Positions 33,401 to 42,098 of a stretch of 64,000 nt of DNA are shown here, piece after piece; position 1 is the first letter of the stretch; each line of letters starts with the position of its first letter. The stretch is from JAGPCK01 sp964535575. Lineage in GTDB: Bacteria > Bacteroidota > Bacteroidia > UKL13-3. The notes under the pieces were generated by a model. That model searched no databases and was not told the origin of the DNA. It was given only the letters and a program-made list of their open reading frames with translations. Position numbers and translations under genes: made by a program. The stretch spans positions 124,001 to 188,000 of the forward strand of contig CAZHTC010000003.1 in NCBI GenBank assembly GCA_964535575.1. The letters are read 5' to 3'.

Positions 33401-33437
33401 AATAAAGAGAGGGCAGCAATGCCCTTTCTTTATTTAC
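33401..33437 (+). terminator. intrinsic terminator of the SWIB gene
   Basis: Stem of about 15 bp (one G-T pair) with GGGCA/TGCCC next to a GCAA tetraloop, followed by a T-rich tract. Its T-rich end extends close to the start of the next gene. Confidence 0.85.
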
Positions 33438-33479
33438 AGCGATTTCTATAACCGGGATAATACCTATCTTTACTGCTTC

Positions 33480-34154
33480 ATGAATTTTATTGCGCATTAT
33501 CATTTTACTCATAAACCCGGCAATGCTTACCATAATCTGGGTATAGTTTTGCCCGACCTTACCCGTAATTTTATTCCCTCAAAGCGAATTAAACCCGAAA
33601 CGCTGCGCAGCATATTGGAATTAGATGCTCATCACCAGCTGAACGAAGGGGCAAGGCAGCATTATGCCCTCGACCGATTTTTCCATAATTCGCCCTTTTT
33701 TATAAATGGATATACTTTTGTCAAAAACTGTACAGCGAATGCTCAATTTGATGATACCTTCAGCAGGTACTTTTTCCTGAACCATATTTTTCTGGAATTA
33801 ATGCTCGACCGATACATTATAAGTCGGCACACGCCATCTATTGATGGGTTTTATCAGTCTTTAACAGAGGTAGAGAGCGAAGTTTTGGGAAGCTATCTTG
33901 ATTTGAACGGTATAGAAACCAAAGAATTATTTCTTGAACGCTTTCATCAATTCAGGGAAATACGATATTTGTATCATTACACCGATAATGAAAAGCTGAT
34001 TTATTCGTTAAACCGGATAATGATGCAGGTGGGGCTTTACGGACTTAGTGCCAATAATCAGCAACAGTTATTACCGTGTATTGCAGAGACAGAATTATGG
34101 ATTGATTCAGAATTTCCTTCTTTGCTGCAGCAATTCAGTGAACATAATTTATAA
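33480..34154 (+). CDS. AcpH-like (acyl carrier protein phosphodiesterase family) protein
   Basis: A 224-residue helical protein opening MNFIAHYHFTHKPGNAYHNLGIVLPDL, similar to the start of AcpH (DUF479), which removes 4'-phosphopantetheine from acyl carrier protein. The HD-type pattern continues (DAHHQLNEGARQHYALDRFFHNS and FFLNHIFLELMLDRYII). The canonical GNFIGDFVKG block of AcpH is replaced by GIVLPDLTRNF, so activity is uncertain. A near-consensus TATCTTTA box ends 7 bases before the ATG. The stop overlaps the next start by one base. Confidence 0.55.
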   Translation: MNFIAHYHFTHKPGNAYHNLGIVLPDLTRNFIPSKRIKPETLRSILELDAHHQLNEGARQHYALDRFFHNSPFFINGYTFVKNCTANAQFDDTFSRYFFLNHIFLELMLDRYIISRHTPSIDGFYQSLTEVESEVLGSYLDLNGIETKELFLERFHQFREIRYLYHYTDNEKLIYSLNRIMMQVGLYGLSANNQQQLLPCIAETELWIDSEFPSLLQQFSEHNL

Positions 34155-35239
34155 TGAAGAAAAATATTTTTGCCTTTGTTTTACTGCTTACCGCCCATTG
34201 GGCTTACAGCCAAAAGTACAGCAATGAGTTTATGAATATAGGAGTGGGTGCAAGGGCTTTTGGGATGGGCGGGGCGGTTATAGCCACCACAAACGATGTA
34301 ACTTCCGGCTACTGGAATCCGGCCGGGTTGTTACAAATAACAGACAATATGCAATTATCCCTGATGCATGCCGAGTATTTTGCCGGTATTGCCAATTATG
34401 ATTACGGGGCCATCGGATTTAAAAACGGAGATAAAAGCGCTATGGGATTTTCTATTGTGCGCTTTGGGATAGATGATATCCCCAATACCATCGACTTATA
34501 TAAAAACGGACAGATTAATTACAACAATATTAAAAGTTTTTCGGCTGTTGATTATGCCTTTATGGGATCATATGCCCGCAAAACCAAAATAGAAGGATTG
34601 ATATTGGCAGGGAATGCCAAAATTATCAGACGTAAGGTTGGATCTTTTGCCAGTGCCTGGGGCTTTGGGCTCGATTTTGGGGCACAGTACACCCGCAAGA
34701 AATGGCATTTTGGCGCCATGCTGCGCGATGTAACTTCTACTTTTAATGCCTGGACTTACACGTTTACCAATGACGAGAAACAGGTACTTCAGGCTACGGG
34801 CAATGCCATTCCTTCCAATACACTTGAAGTAACCCGCCCGCGCATTATACTTGCTGCCGGAAGGAAATTTGAAGTTTATAAAAAAATTAGCTGTCTGGCA
34901 GAAACCAATTTCAATTTTACCACCGATGGGCAGCGGAATGTTTTGGTGAGCAGTACCATCTTTAATATGGATGCTGTGGCCGGAGTAGAATTTGCCTGGG
35001 ACAATTTTGTTTTTTTACGCGGGGGAGCAAGTAATTTTCAGCACCAAACCGATATTAACGGGAAGCGGAGATTGCACTTTCAGCCCAGCGTGGGAGCAGG
35101 TTTGCGCTTTAAGGGCCTCACTATCGATTACGCATTTACCACCATCACCGGGCAATCATCGGCCTTGTATTCCAATATATTCTCTCTTAAACTGGGCATC
35201 AATAAATCGGCTGCCCCTGCAACGAACACGGCACAGTAA
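34154..35239 (+). CDS. PorV/PorQ-family outer-membrane protein
   Basis: A 361-residue outer-membrane protein: signal peptide to about residue 19 (AHWAYSQ), then the family hallmark FMNIGVGARAFGMGGAVIATTNDVTSGYWNPAGL. The rest is barrel-like strands ending FSLKLGINKSAAPATNTAQ. The family (UPF0164, FadL-like fold) includes PorV, which delivers T9SS cargo to the surface sortase, and PorQ. Several T9SS cargo genes are in this window, but core T9SS genes are not adjacent, so PorV itself is unproven. Expressed with the upstream AcpH-like gene. Confidence 0.75.
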   Translation: MKKNIFAFVLLLTAHWAYSQKYSNEFMNIGVGARAFGMGGAVIATTNDVTSGYWNPAGLLQITDNMQLSLMHAEYFAGIANYDYGAIGFKNGDKSAMGFSIVRFGIDDIPNTIDLYKNGQINYNNIKSFSAVDYAFMGSYARKTKIEGLILAGNAKIIRRKVGSFASAWGFGLDFGAQYTRKKWHFGAMLRDVTSTFNAWTYTFTNDEKQVLQATGNAIPSNTLEVTRPRIILAAGRKFEVYKKISCLAETNFNFTTDGQRNVLVSSTIFNMDAVAGVEFAWDNFVFLRGGASNFQHQTDINGKRRLHFQPSVGAGLRFKGLTIDYAFTTITGQSSALYSNIFSLKLGINKSAAPATNTAQ

Positions 35240-35246
35240 TCTTTCG

Positions 35247-35254
35247 TATATTTG
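35247..35254 (+). promoter_or_regulatory. -7 promoter box TATATTTG for metF
   Basis: Exact TAnnTTTG match ending 6 bases before the metF ATG at 35261, and 8 bases after the stop of the preceding gene. Suggests a nearly leaderless mRNA. Confidence 0.55.
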
Positions 35255-35260
35255 CCCCTT

Positions 35261-36214
35261 ATGAAGATTGTTGACATCATCCGTAACAGTAAAGGAACTG
35301 AGTTTTCATTTGAAATTTTACCTCCTCTTAAAGGGAAGGGGATTAAATCTATTTTTGAAGGGATTGACCCATTGATGGAGTTTAATCCGCGCTTTATAGA
35401 TGTAACCTATCATCGGGAAGAGTATGTGCTTCGCAAAAGGGCTGACGGTGGGTTTGATAAGGTTTCAACCCGTAAGCGTCCGGGAACGGTAGCTATTTGT
35501 GCGGCTATTATGAATAAGTACAAGGTAGAAGCGGTGCCGCACCTTATTTGCGGAGGATTTACCAAAGAAGAAACCGAAAACGCCTTGATTGATTTAAACT
35601 TTTTGGGTATTCAAAATGTGTTGTTATTGCGGGGCGACAGCATTAAATCGGAGCCCAATTTTGTACCCGAACCTGACGGAAACCGCAATTCCCTTGATTT
35701 AATTCATCAGGTAGTGAACCTTAATAACGGCATTTACCTCGATGATGAACTTGCCGGTGCTAATGCTACCGATTTTTGTATTGGGGTGGCTGCTTACCCC
35801 GAAAAACATTTTGAAGCACCCAATATGCTCTCCGATTTGAATTTTTTAAAACGTAAGGCAGAATCAGGAGCTAATTACATCGTAACTCAGATGTTTTTTA
35901 ATAACAGCAAATTTTTTGAGTTTACCGAACAATGCAAAAAAATGGGGATTAATATTCCGATTATTCCGGGTATAAAACCAATTACCAAAAAAAATCAGCT
36001 CACTGTTTTGCCTAAAATTTTCCATATTGATATTCCATTCGAACTATCGGATGCAATAGAGAAATGCAAGGATGATAAAGCGGTTCGTCAGGTAGGAATT
36101 GAATGGGCAATTCAGCAATCCAAAGAGCTAAAGGATGCAGGAGTGCCGGTATTGCATTATTATACTATGGGATTGAGCGAGGCTACCAAACAAATTGTAA
36201 CCGCAGTTTTTTAA
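35261..36214 (+). CDS. metF: methylenetetrahydrofolate reductase
   Basis: A 317-residue FAD-dependent MTHFR barrel. Blocks seen: FSFEILPPLKGKGIKSIFEGID, FIDVTYHREEYV, VPHLICGGFTKEETENALIDL, NVLLLRGD, and YIVTQMFFNNSKFFEF with IPGIKPI after it. It reduces 5,10-methylene-THF to 5-methyl-THF for methionine synthesis. The ATG at 35261 is used since a TTG at 35252 lies inside the -7 box. No methionine synthase gene is near. It is followed 30 bases later by the gene at 36245. Confidence 0.95.
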   Translation: MKIVDIIRNSKGTEFSFEILPPLKGKGIKSIFEGIDPLMEFNPRFIDVTYHREEYVLRKRADGGFDKVSTRKRPGTVAICAAIMNKYKVEAVPHLICGGFTKEETENALIDLNFLGIQNVLLLRGDSIKSEPNFVPEPDGNRNSLDLIHQVVNLNNGIYLDDELAGANATDFCIGVAAYPEKHFEAPNMLSDLNFLKRKAESGANYIVTQMFFNNSKFFEFTEQCKKMGINIPIIPGIKPITKKNQLTVLPKIFHIDIPFELSDAIEKCKDDKAVRQVGIEWAIQQSKELKDAGVPVLHYYTMGLSEATKQIVTAVF

Positions 36215-36244
36215 CAGAATCAATCAAGCAGTAATGCATATATC

Positions 36245-37501
36245 ATGAAACGATTTTTACTGCTTCTTTTCAGTATTTCATGGGTGAGCTTAAAAGCCAA
36301 TTATGTTTTTATTCCCATGGACGAAAGCCAGAAAAATCATTTAAAATCATATGGTGTGGCTTATTGGGTGCTGGGTAAAGATGCTGAGGTGGAGTGGTTG
36401 CTTAATTACAGGGGCGGCAGTTTCGCTTTTATTTATACTCCCACTTTCGAGAAGGAATGTCTGGTGCGTGGCATAACTTATCAGGTAATAAATGATAGTA
36501 AAATGCAAAGCATTCGCAATGAAATTGCCCTTCCTGAAGTAAATATGGAAGTAGTAAAATTGCAAAAGGCTCCCAAAATTGCCGTGTATTCCCCAAAAAC
36601 CAAACAACCCTGGGACGATGCCGTTACCCTGGTACTTACCTATGCCGAAATTCCGTACGAAGTGGTTTTTGATGATGAAGTGCTGAGTGGCAAGCTACCC
36701 ACTTACGATTGGCTTCATCTCCATCACGAGGATTTTACCGGGCAATATGGAAAATTCTGGAGTGCCTTTCAAAATGCGGCCTGGTATAAAGCCGAAGTGC
36801 GTGAATCGGAAAACATGGCAGCCAAATATGGGTTTGCCAAGGTATCGGAAATGAAATTGGCCGTAGCCAAAAAAATTAAAGAGTATACCATAGGCGGAGG
36901 TTTTTTGTTTGCCATGTGTTCGGCAACCGACACCTATGATATTTCACTTGCAGCTGATGGAACGGATATTTGCGATGTGCCTTTTGATAACGATCCACCC
37001 GACCCGAATGCGCTGGGTAAATTAAACTACGATAATTGTTTTGCCTTTAAAAATTTTGCCATCACCACCAATCCGTATGAGTACGAACATTCCAATATTG
37101 ACATGACTTACCAGCGGGGAATGGTGGGAGAGGAGAATGATATGTTTGTTTTATTTGATTTCTCGGCCAAGTGGGATGTGGTGCCCACCATGCTTTGTCA
37201 GGATCATACCCGGGTGGTAAAAGGATTTATGGGGCAAACCACTTCTTTCAATAAAAAAACAATTAAAAGCGAGGTGCTCATTATGGGAGAAAATAAAGGA
37301 TTAGGCGAGGCTCGTTACATTCACGGTACTTACGGCAAAGGCACCTGGACTTTTTTTGGCGGCCACGATCCAGAGGATTATGAACATCGGGTGGGCGAAC
37401 CCCCAACCGATTTGGCATTGCATCCAAACTCTCCCGGTTACAGATTAATTCTGAATAATATTTTGTTCCCTTCGGCAAAAAAGAAAAAGCTGAAAACCTA
37501 A
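36245..37501 (+). CDS. exported protein of unknown function (related proteins sometimes labelled asparagine synthetase B)
   Basis: A 418-residue protein with a signal peptide (MKRFLLLLFSISWVSLKA). It opens with YVFIPMDESQKNHLKSYGVAYWVLGKDAEVEWLLNYRGGSF, which I recall in Bacteroidota proteins carrying the name asparagine synthetase B. Neither an N-terminal cysteine glutaminase nor the SGGxDS ATP-pyrophosphatase loop of true AsnB is visible, and export argues against that role. The middle has IAVYSPKTKQPWDDAVTLVLTYAEIPYEVV and LHLHHEDFTGQYGKF, like a glutamine-amidotransferase-type fold. Function unknown. Its stop overlaps the converging porin gene by 4 bases. Confidence 0.55.
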   Translation: MKRFLLLLFSISWVSLKANYVFIPMDESQKNHLKSYGVAYWVLGKDAEVEWLLNYRGGSFAFIYTPTFEKECLVRGITYQVINDSKMQSIRNEIALPEVNMEVVKLQKAPKIAVYSPKTKQPWDDAVTLVLTYAEIPYEVVFDDEVLSGKLPTYDWLHLHHEDFTGQYGKFWSAFQNAAWYKAEVRESENMAAKYGFAKVSEMKLAVAKKIKEYTIGGGFLFAMCSATDTYDISLAADGTDICDVPFDNDPPDPNALGKLNYDNCFAFKNFAITTNPYEYEHSNIDMTYQRGMVGEENDMFVLFDFSAKWDVVPTMLCQDHTRVVKGFMGQTTSFNKKTIKSEVLIMGENKGLGEARYIHGTYGKGTWTFFGGHDPEDYEHRVGEPPTDLALHPNSPGYRLILNNILFPSAKKKKLKT

Positions 37502-39393
37502 TCAAACATCCTCCATCGAATTCCCAAACGGAAGGAACGATAGGGCAAAGGTTGGTGAGGGCTGCTGTAAGAGTTGTTCCCGCTTAAATCGGCATTTGCA
37601 TGATCAAATTTAAAAAACAGGATGGCCCGTTTTAACTGCATATTGAAAAACACATCTACAATGGGGTAATTTCCGGTTTTTACTGAATTTTGTAATTGAA
37701 ACTGCCGGGTAACCGGATTAAATTCTTTAGCATAATAAGCCGTAAAAAATGAAACATCTACGCCAAGCTGAGCCAGTAATACTTTTTTAAACAAGCGTTT
37801 TTCATAATAGAACCGTTCAAAAATTCCAAACTCGGGTAAACGCATCACCTCTTTATTGTCGGTGTGCTGATACCAAAGCTGGTTGTGCAAAAAGAAATGG
37901 CCGAATTGAAAACTTTTGGCAAGTGAAATCCCTATAATTTGTACTGCTTTAGCCGATTGGAATGGCAATGCGGTAGTATCAAAATAAACTAAACGGTTGA
38001 GTGAAGTGAGTGAGCCACTCAGTTTCCATCCGCTCTTTTTTTGTTCAGAAACAGTTGCCGATAAATGCATGGTTTGGGTTTTCTTAAACTGATTGTCCCA
38101 AACATAATGATTCGATAAAAAGTGATTGGTTAAGTAATCCTGTTCTTTTTGCTGAAAGAGTGTATTCAGGGAGAATAAGAATTTACTGAGGTTGTAATAT
38201 AGAACAGGATTAACATAATAATCTCCCTTATTGTACCCGGTGAGGCAATACGATGCATCGATAGAAGGGAAAAATTTGCCCGGCACCGTGTTTAACCACG
38301 GAAGAATACTCACGGCTGCTAGTACATTATTTATTTTTACATTATTTACCCGCTGGGCAATTTCAATGTATTGGTGCCTTAACGTGAAATAGGAAGTGTA
38401 TTTTTCGCTGATAGAATCTTTAGTGAACAACCCTTTAAACAACGTTACACTATTTTGCAGCATAAACTGGTGTAGCGAATCGTACGTTTGAGTTGTATCG
38501 AAATAAAAGGCCGGATAGAAATCTTTATTCAGCAAATTTTTGTCTTTGTACAAAAAGGAAAATCGCTCTACATCTACCGTGTGTTTAATACCTGCCCGTT
38601 GTGTAAATTGCTTTGAAGTATCATTTCCGATTATTATGGTCCGGTATTTCCCAAAGTACCAGTATTGGGCTAGGTGAAAAGAGGTATTGCGAAATAAGTT
38701 TCTCGGGCCCCCGCTGCCATCAGTGCCGTTTCCCAGCAGGTTTACGCCCACCTGTTTGTTGGCTCCGGATAATGCCTCGTATGAGGAATCCTGAATAAGG
38801 CCTCCGTTCATTTCTGCATATCCCTTGTTCCAGATAAGGCTATTGAGCAGTACATACCGTTCGTTTTTCGATTCGTAGCTGCTGAACACCCTGGTGCTCC
38901 ATATGCTCGTCTTTTGATTTACGTAATAACCCAGTGAGCTTATTCTTCTGAAATCAACACCAATATTCCAGCGTTTTGAAACATTTTTGGTAAGTAACAA
39001 ATCAAGAAATAACAATTCTTTACTTCCCTGAACATACTGTATATCGGTATAAGGTTTTTGGGCTTTATAAAAACGGGTATCTTCACTGCGTTTGTAGTAC
39101 TGTTGCATGGCACCGGTACCCAATTGAAAACCATTATCGGCAGTTGGATTAAAAAGGAGTGGTTGCGCAGGCGAACCAATATTGCCAAGGTCCTGATACA
39201 GCCGGTATTTCTTTACCATCGGGTTGTAAAGTTCGGCTTCAAACAGTGATGTGTCTATACTGCGATGCCGGAACCCGGTTAAGAAGTCGTGTTCCATTTT
39301 GTACTGTGGGGCAGCCCGGCCCGATAAACTGTCTTGAGCCAGCACAGGTGCTGCACTCAGGAAAAAGATAAAAAGAAGGGTAACTAAACGCAT
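37498..39393 (-). CDS. putative porin (large outer-membrane barrel)
   Basis: A 631-residue outer-membrane protein with a signal peptide (LFIFFLSAAPVLAQ). The order DSLSGRAAPQYKMEH, a DLGNIGSPAQPLLFNP motif and then long strand-rich sequence ending FRLGIRWRMFD fits the putative porin family of Bacteroidota. These are 60-75 kDa barrels of unknown substrate. A -7-like CATATTTG lies 10 bases before the ATG. It is 43 bases downstream of the minus-strand gene at 39437, so the two may share a transcript. Confidence 0.75.
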   Translation of the reverse strand: MRLVTLLFIFFLSAAPVLAQDSLSGRAAPQYKMEHDFLTGFRHRSIDTSLFEAELYNPMVKKYRLYQDLGNIGSPAQPLLFNPTADNGFQLGTGAMQQYYKRSEDTRFYKAQKPYTDIQYVQGSKELLFLDLLLTKNVSKRWNIGVDFRRISSLGYYVNQKTSIWSTRVFSSYESKNERYVLLNSLIWNKGYAEMNGGLIQDSSYEALSGANKQVGVNLLGNGTDGSGGPRNLFRNTSFHLAQYWYFGKYRTIIIGNDTSKQFTQRAGIKHTVDVERFSFLYKDKNLLNKDFYPAFYFDTTQTYDSLHQFMLQNSVTLFKGLFTKDSISEKYTSYFTLRHQYIEIAQRVNNVKINNVLAAVSILPWLNTVPGKFFPSIDASYCLTGYNKGDYYVNPVLYYNLSKFLFSLNTLFQQKEQDYLTNHFLSNHYVWDNQFKKTQTMHLSATVSEQKKSGWKLSGSLTSLNRLVYFDTTALPFQSAKAVQIIGISLAKSFQFGHFFLHNQLWYQHTDNKEVMRLPEFGIFERFYYEKRLFKKVLLAQLGVDVSFFTAYYAKEFNPVTRQFQLQNSVKTGNYPIVDVFFNMQLKRAILFFKFDHANADLSGNNSYSSPHQPLPYRSFRLGIRWRMFD

Positions 39394-39436
39394 GCCTTTA
39401 CCGCAAATATGCTGATAAAGGCTGAGACCAGAAAAT

Positions 39437-40795
39437 CTAACGCTTGAGGAGTTTCAGTGTTTGGCTTCCGTTTTCATTCTCAATACGTAAAAAATAAAAC
39501 CCGGAAGAAAGGAAATCTAATAGAAGCTCACTTTGGACAGGTAATTCATAAGCCGACCGATAAACTACCTGTCCGGAAATATTGGATATGGAAACAAACG
39601 AAGGGTAATTGCTGACAAGTGTTATTTGGCTGGTAAAAGGATTGGGAAATACTGAAGCAGTTTGCGTTTTTACTTTAGCCACAGCCGTATTGGTATCAAC
39701 TTTAAGAATGAATAAACCATTGGCCATATCTGATGCCAGCACATTTCCCGATGGCAGGTAAGGATATACTCCCCAACAACCGAAAAGGCCACTGTAATCT
39801 CCGTTATTGTTGTAGGTATCAAACCATGCAGCTGCTTTTACCGAATCGGGGTTGCTTACATCAAATGCATATACTCCATCGTGGTAATACGAAACCCAAA
39901 GAAACGGGAAGGTAAAATATGGCTTGTGCGCTACGGCCGGTGTTGACGAACGAAATATATCGGTTATTGAAAGATTGGTTACACCTTTTATGGCAGCCAG
40001 TTTTACTCCGCTCCCCGAACTTTCATCGGTAAAACTTAACAGGCGGTGCACCGGGTCGAAAGCAGCTGAGTGATTAAATCCTTTTTCAGGGTAATCGGCC
40101 AGGGCTTTTATTAAAACCGGAGCCGATGCATTCTGGTAGTTAAAAATATAAAGTCCGCTGGTTCCGGTGCTGCAATAAAGCGTATCCCGCCATGAAAACG
40201 CATAATGTACAAAAGTAAATGATGATGGCGGAGGAGTAAGGTTACCCAGCCATTGGGGAACTTCGGGGTTGCCAAGTGAAAGTACTGTGGCGGCATACAT
40301 AACCACCTGATTCAGGTCATTGTCCATTCGCTCGGTATTGCACAGGTAAAGTCTTTTCGAAAAAGTATCGATACACAGGGTATGTGCGCGAATACAGAGG
40401 CTGTCATGATCGTAAACTTTGTGAACCGAATCGGGGAGGTATTGCAAATCAAAAATCTGAAGTGAAGAATTTCCCTGTCCGGCTGCAGCATATGCATAAT
40501 GACCGAACGTAACTATATCCCTGTTTCGGCAACCAGCCATTTTGCCTGCTTCAGCATCGCATACCACCGGAGCAGTTGGGTTAGTTACATCAATAAAATA
40601 AACCGAATCGATGCTGCAAAGCAGGGCATATTCTTTATGTTTCACTTCATCGTAGTAGCCATAAACTTCGTTGTACTGTTGGTTGCCCTGCACATTCAGG
40701 TTATCATTATCCCATCGGGCCAGTTGCACCATTCTAAACGATGACTGCCCGAAGAGGCCAAAAGGAATCAACAGAAGTACCCAAACCCGAATCAC
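39437..40795 (-). CDS. secreted LVIVD/choice-of-anchor B protein with T9SS sorting domain
   Basis: A 452-residue secreted protein. The start is a GTG (40795) that gives the signal MIRVWVLLLIPFGLFGQ; TACCTTAG lies 4 bases upstream. The body is a beta-propeller of LVIVD-type repeats (VYFIDVTNPTAPVV, LYIFNYQNASAPVLIKAL, VYAFDVSNPDSVKAAAW), the choice-of-anchor B arrangement. The last 80 residues are a T9SS sorting domain (ASVFPNPFTSQITLVSNY ... GFYFLRIENENGSQTLKLLKR). Expected on the cell surface; function unknown. Confidence 0.8.
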   Translation of the reverse strand: MIRVWVLLLIPFGLFGQSSFRMVQLARWDNDNLNVQGNQQYNEVYGYYDEVKHKEYALLCSIDSVYFIDVTNPTAPVVCDAEAGKMAGCRNRDIVTFGHYAYAAAGQGNSSLQIFDLQYLPDSVHKVYDHDSLCIRAHTLCIDTFSKRLYLCNTERMDNDLNQVVMYAATVLSLGNPEVPQWLGNLTPPPSSFTFVHYAFSWRDTLYCSTGTSGLYIFNYQNASAPVLIKALADYPEKGFNHSAAFDPVHRLLSFTDESSGSGVKLAAIKGVTNLSITDIFRSSTPAVAHKPYFTFPFLWVSYYHDGVYAFDVSNPDSVKAAAWFDTYNNNGDYSGLFGCWGVYPYLPSGNVLASDMANGLFILKVDTNTAVAKVKTQTASVFPNPFTSQITLVSNYPSFVSISNISGQVVYRSAYELPVQSELLLDFLSSGFYFLRIENENGSQTLKLLKR

Positions 40796-40956
40796 TACAC
40801 TAAGGTACGGAATTTTTCAGGAACTGCAGTGCAGCATGACTGAAACAATTTTTAATGACTGATGAATTACGTTGGTTCCGGATTTTAAACGGTTATTTTT
40901 TATGTAAAAAATTGTTGTGCGAAGTATTAAATCTTTTCGCACATTTGCACCCGCTT

Positions 40957-41358
40957 ATGTTATACGTTAAAAAATCAAAGATACCTAAATCGGGCAAGGG
41001 CCTTTTCACTGATGCTCTTATTAAACGCGGGGAGATAGTTTGTGAGTATGAGGGCGAAAAACTCACTTGGAAAGAATGTGAGGCACGCAATGCAACTATG
41101 CCCGGCAAACAGAAGGGCGCTTACTATTTTTTCATCAACAATAAAAATTGTGTGGATGCCGCTGCGGCAATTGATACTTTTGGTCGCTATGCCAATGATG
41201 CTGCCGGGCCAAGCCGTATTTCGGGGATACGTAATAATGCCCGTTATGAAGTGATAAAAGGCAAACCCTATATTGTTGCGAGCCGCACCATTAGGCCGGG
41301 AGAAGAAATTCTGGTTGGTTACGGAAAGGATTACTGGGAAACCATGCTCGAAAATTAA
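40957..41358 (+). CDS. SET-domain protein (lysine methyltransferase-like)
   Basis: A 133-residue minimal SET domain starting MLYVKKSKIPKSGKGLFTDALIKRGEIVCEYEGE, the typical opening. RYANDAAG (77-84) and RNNARY (92-97) stand where eukaryotic SET enzymes carry NHxxxPN, and GYGKDYW (121-127) is the C-terminal tyrosine motif that binds the substrate lysine and S-adenosylmethionine. The frame is open to an earlier ATG at 40855, but CACATTTG 9 bases before 40957 favours the short form. Target protein unknown; the H1-like protein at 32987 is one possible substrate in the cell. Confidence 0.8.
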   Translation: MLYVKKSKIPKSGKGLFTDALIKRGEIVCEYEGEKLTWKECEARNATMPGKQKGAYYFFINNKNCVDAAAAIDTFGRYANDAAGPSRISGIRNNARYEVIKGKPYIVASRTIRPGEEILVGYGKDYWETMLEN

Positions 41359-42023
41359 TTTCCGCTTAGGGAAATTTTCCGGCACGCTATTAATTGGGTT
41401 CCTGCCGACACCCGTACAATATACACTCCGTTAAACAACAGAGTTAAATCAATTACCTGCGTTCCACGGTCAAGGGCTGCCTCAAAAACCCTGCGTCCGG
41501 TGAGGTCGAAAACCTGAACCGTAGCGGCTGGTGTATTGGGTTGAATAATTAGTTTGTTTCCTGCCTGTACAAACCCGTTGATTGATGCAATGGCAGGTGC
41601 CGAAACTCCGGCTGCAATATTACAAACCAGTTCAAACGTCACGGTATCGGCATGTTCAGGATCTCCAACGGCATAAATGCGGTATTTTATTATTGAAGTT
41701 CCTTCTATTTTATTGGTGAGCGTATGTATTTTAATAAATGCCTCTTCGTTTATCTGTAGGTTTTTCCATTCGCCTGAATCCGGCAGGCCGGGCATGCAAT
41801 TTCCGTTATTGCAAAAATTAAGTTCCCAACCCGGATAAATGGTTTCACTTAATTTTTGCCATTTTACATTTACCGGCAGGGTAGTATTGTTTTTATAGTA
41901 AATGGGCACATCATTAAATACCCCCGGAATCACATCATGTTTTACTTTCCCATACGGAAAACTAAGACTTTGCGCCTGAACCATGCTTGTGAGGGCGATA
42001 AAAATGAAGAGTACCTTTTTCAT
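41355..42023 (-). CDS. secreted protein with T9SS sorting domain, paralogue of 4704-5366
   Basis: A 222-residue exported protein (signal MKKVLFIFIALTSMVQAQ). The middle shows YPGWELNFCNNGNCMPG and GTSIIKYRIYAVGDPEHADTVTFELV, matching the gene at 4704-5366 in order: a PGW/SGW motif, two cysteines, and a K..IY..G....DTV segment. The C-terminal 75 residues are a T9SS sorting domain (PAATVQVFDLTGRRVFEAAL ... GVYIVRVSAGTQLIACRKISL). Surface or secreted; function unknown. Overlaps the converging SET gene by 4 bases. Confidence 0.75.
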   Translation of the reverse strand: MKKVLFIFIALTSMVQAQSLSFPYGKVKHDVIPGVFNDVPIYYKNNTTLPVNVKWQKLSETIYPGWELNFCNNGNCMPGLPDSGEWKNLQINEEAFIKIHTLTNKIEGTSIIKYRIYAVGDPEHADTVTFELVCNIAAGVSAPAIASINGFVQAGNKLIIQPNTPAATVQVFDLTGRRVFEAALDRGTQVIDLTLLFNGVYIVRVSAGTQLIACRKISLSGN

Positions 42024-42098
42024 GACCTATGCTTTCGTTCAACAAAATTAAGTGAATAAATAGGAAAGCACAGCTATAATTTGATTTTATTTGCATCA

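Noticed and set aside
36245..37501. Calling the gene asparagine synthetase B with a gene symbol
   Set aside because: No catalytic cysteine at the N-terminus and no SGGxDS loop seen; the protein is exported.
40855..40956. 34-codon N-terminal extension of the SET protein
   Set aside because: A near-consensus -7 box lies inside it and SET homology begins at the ATG at 40957.
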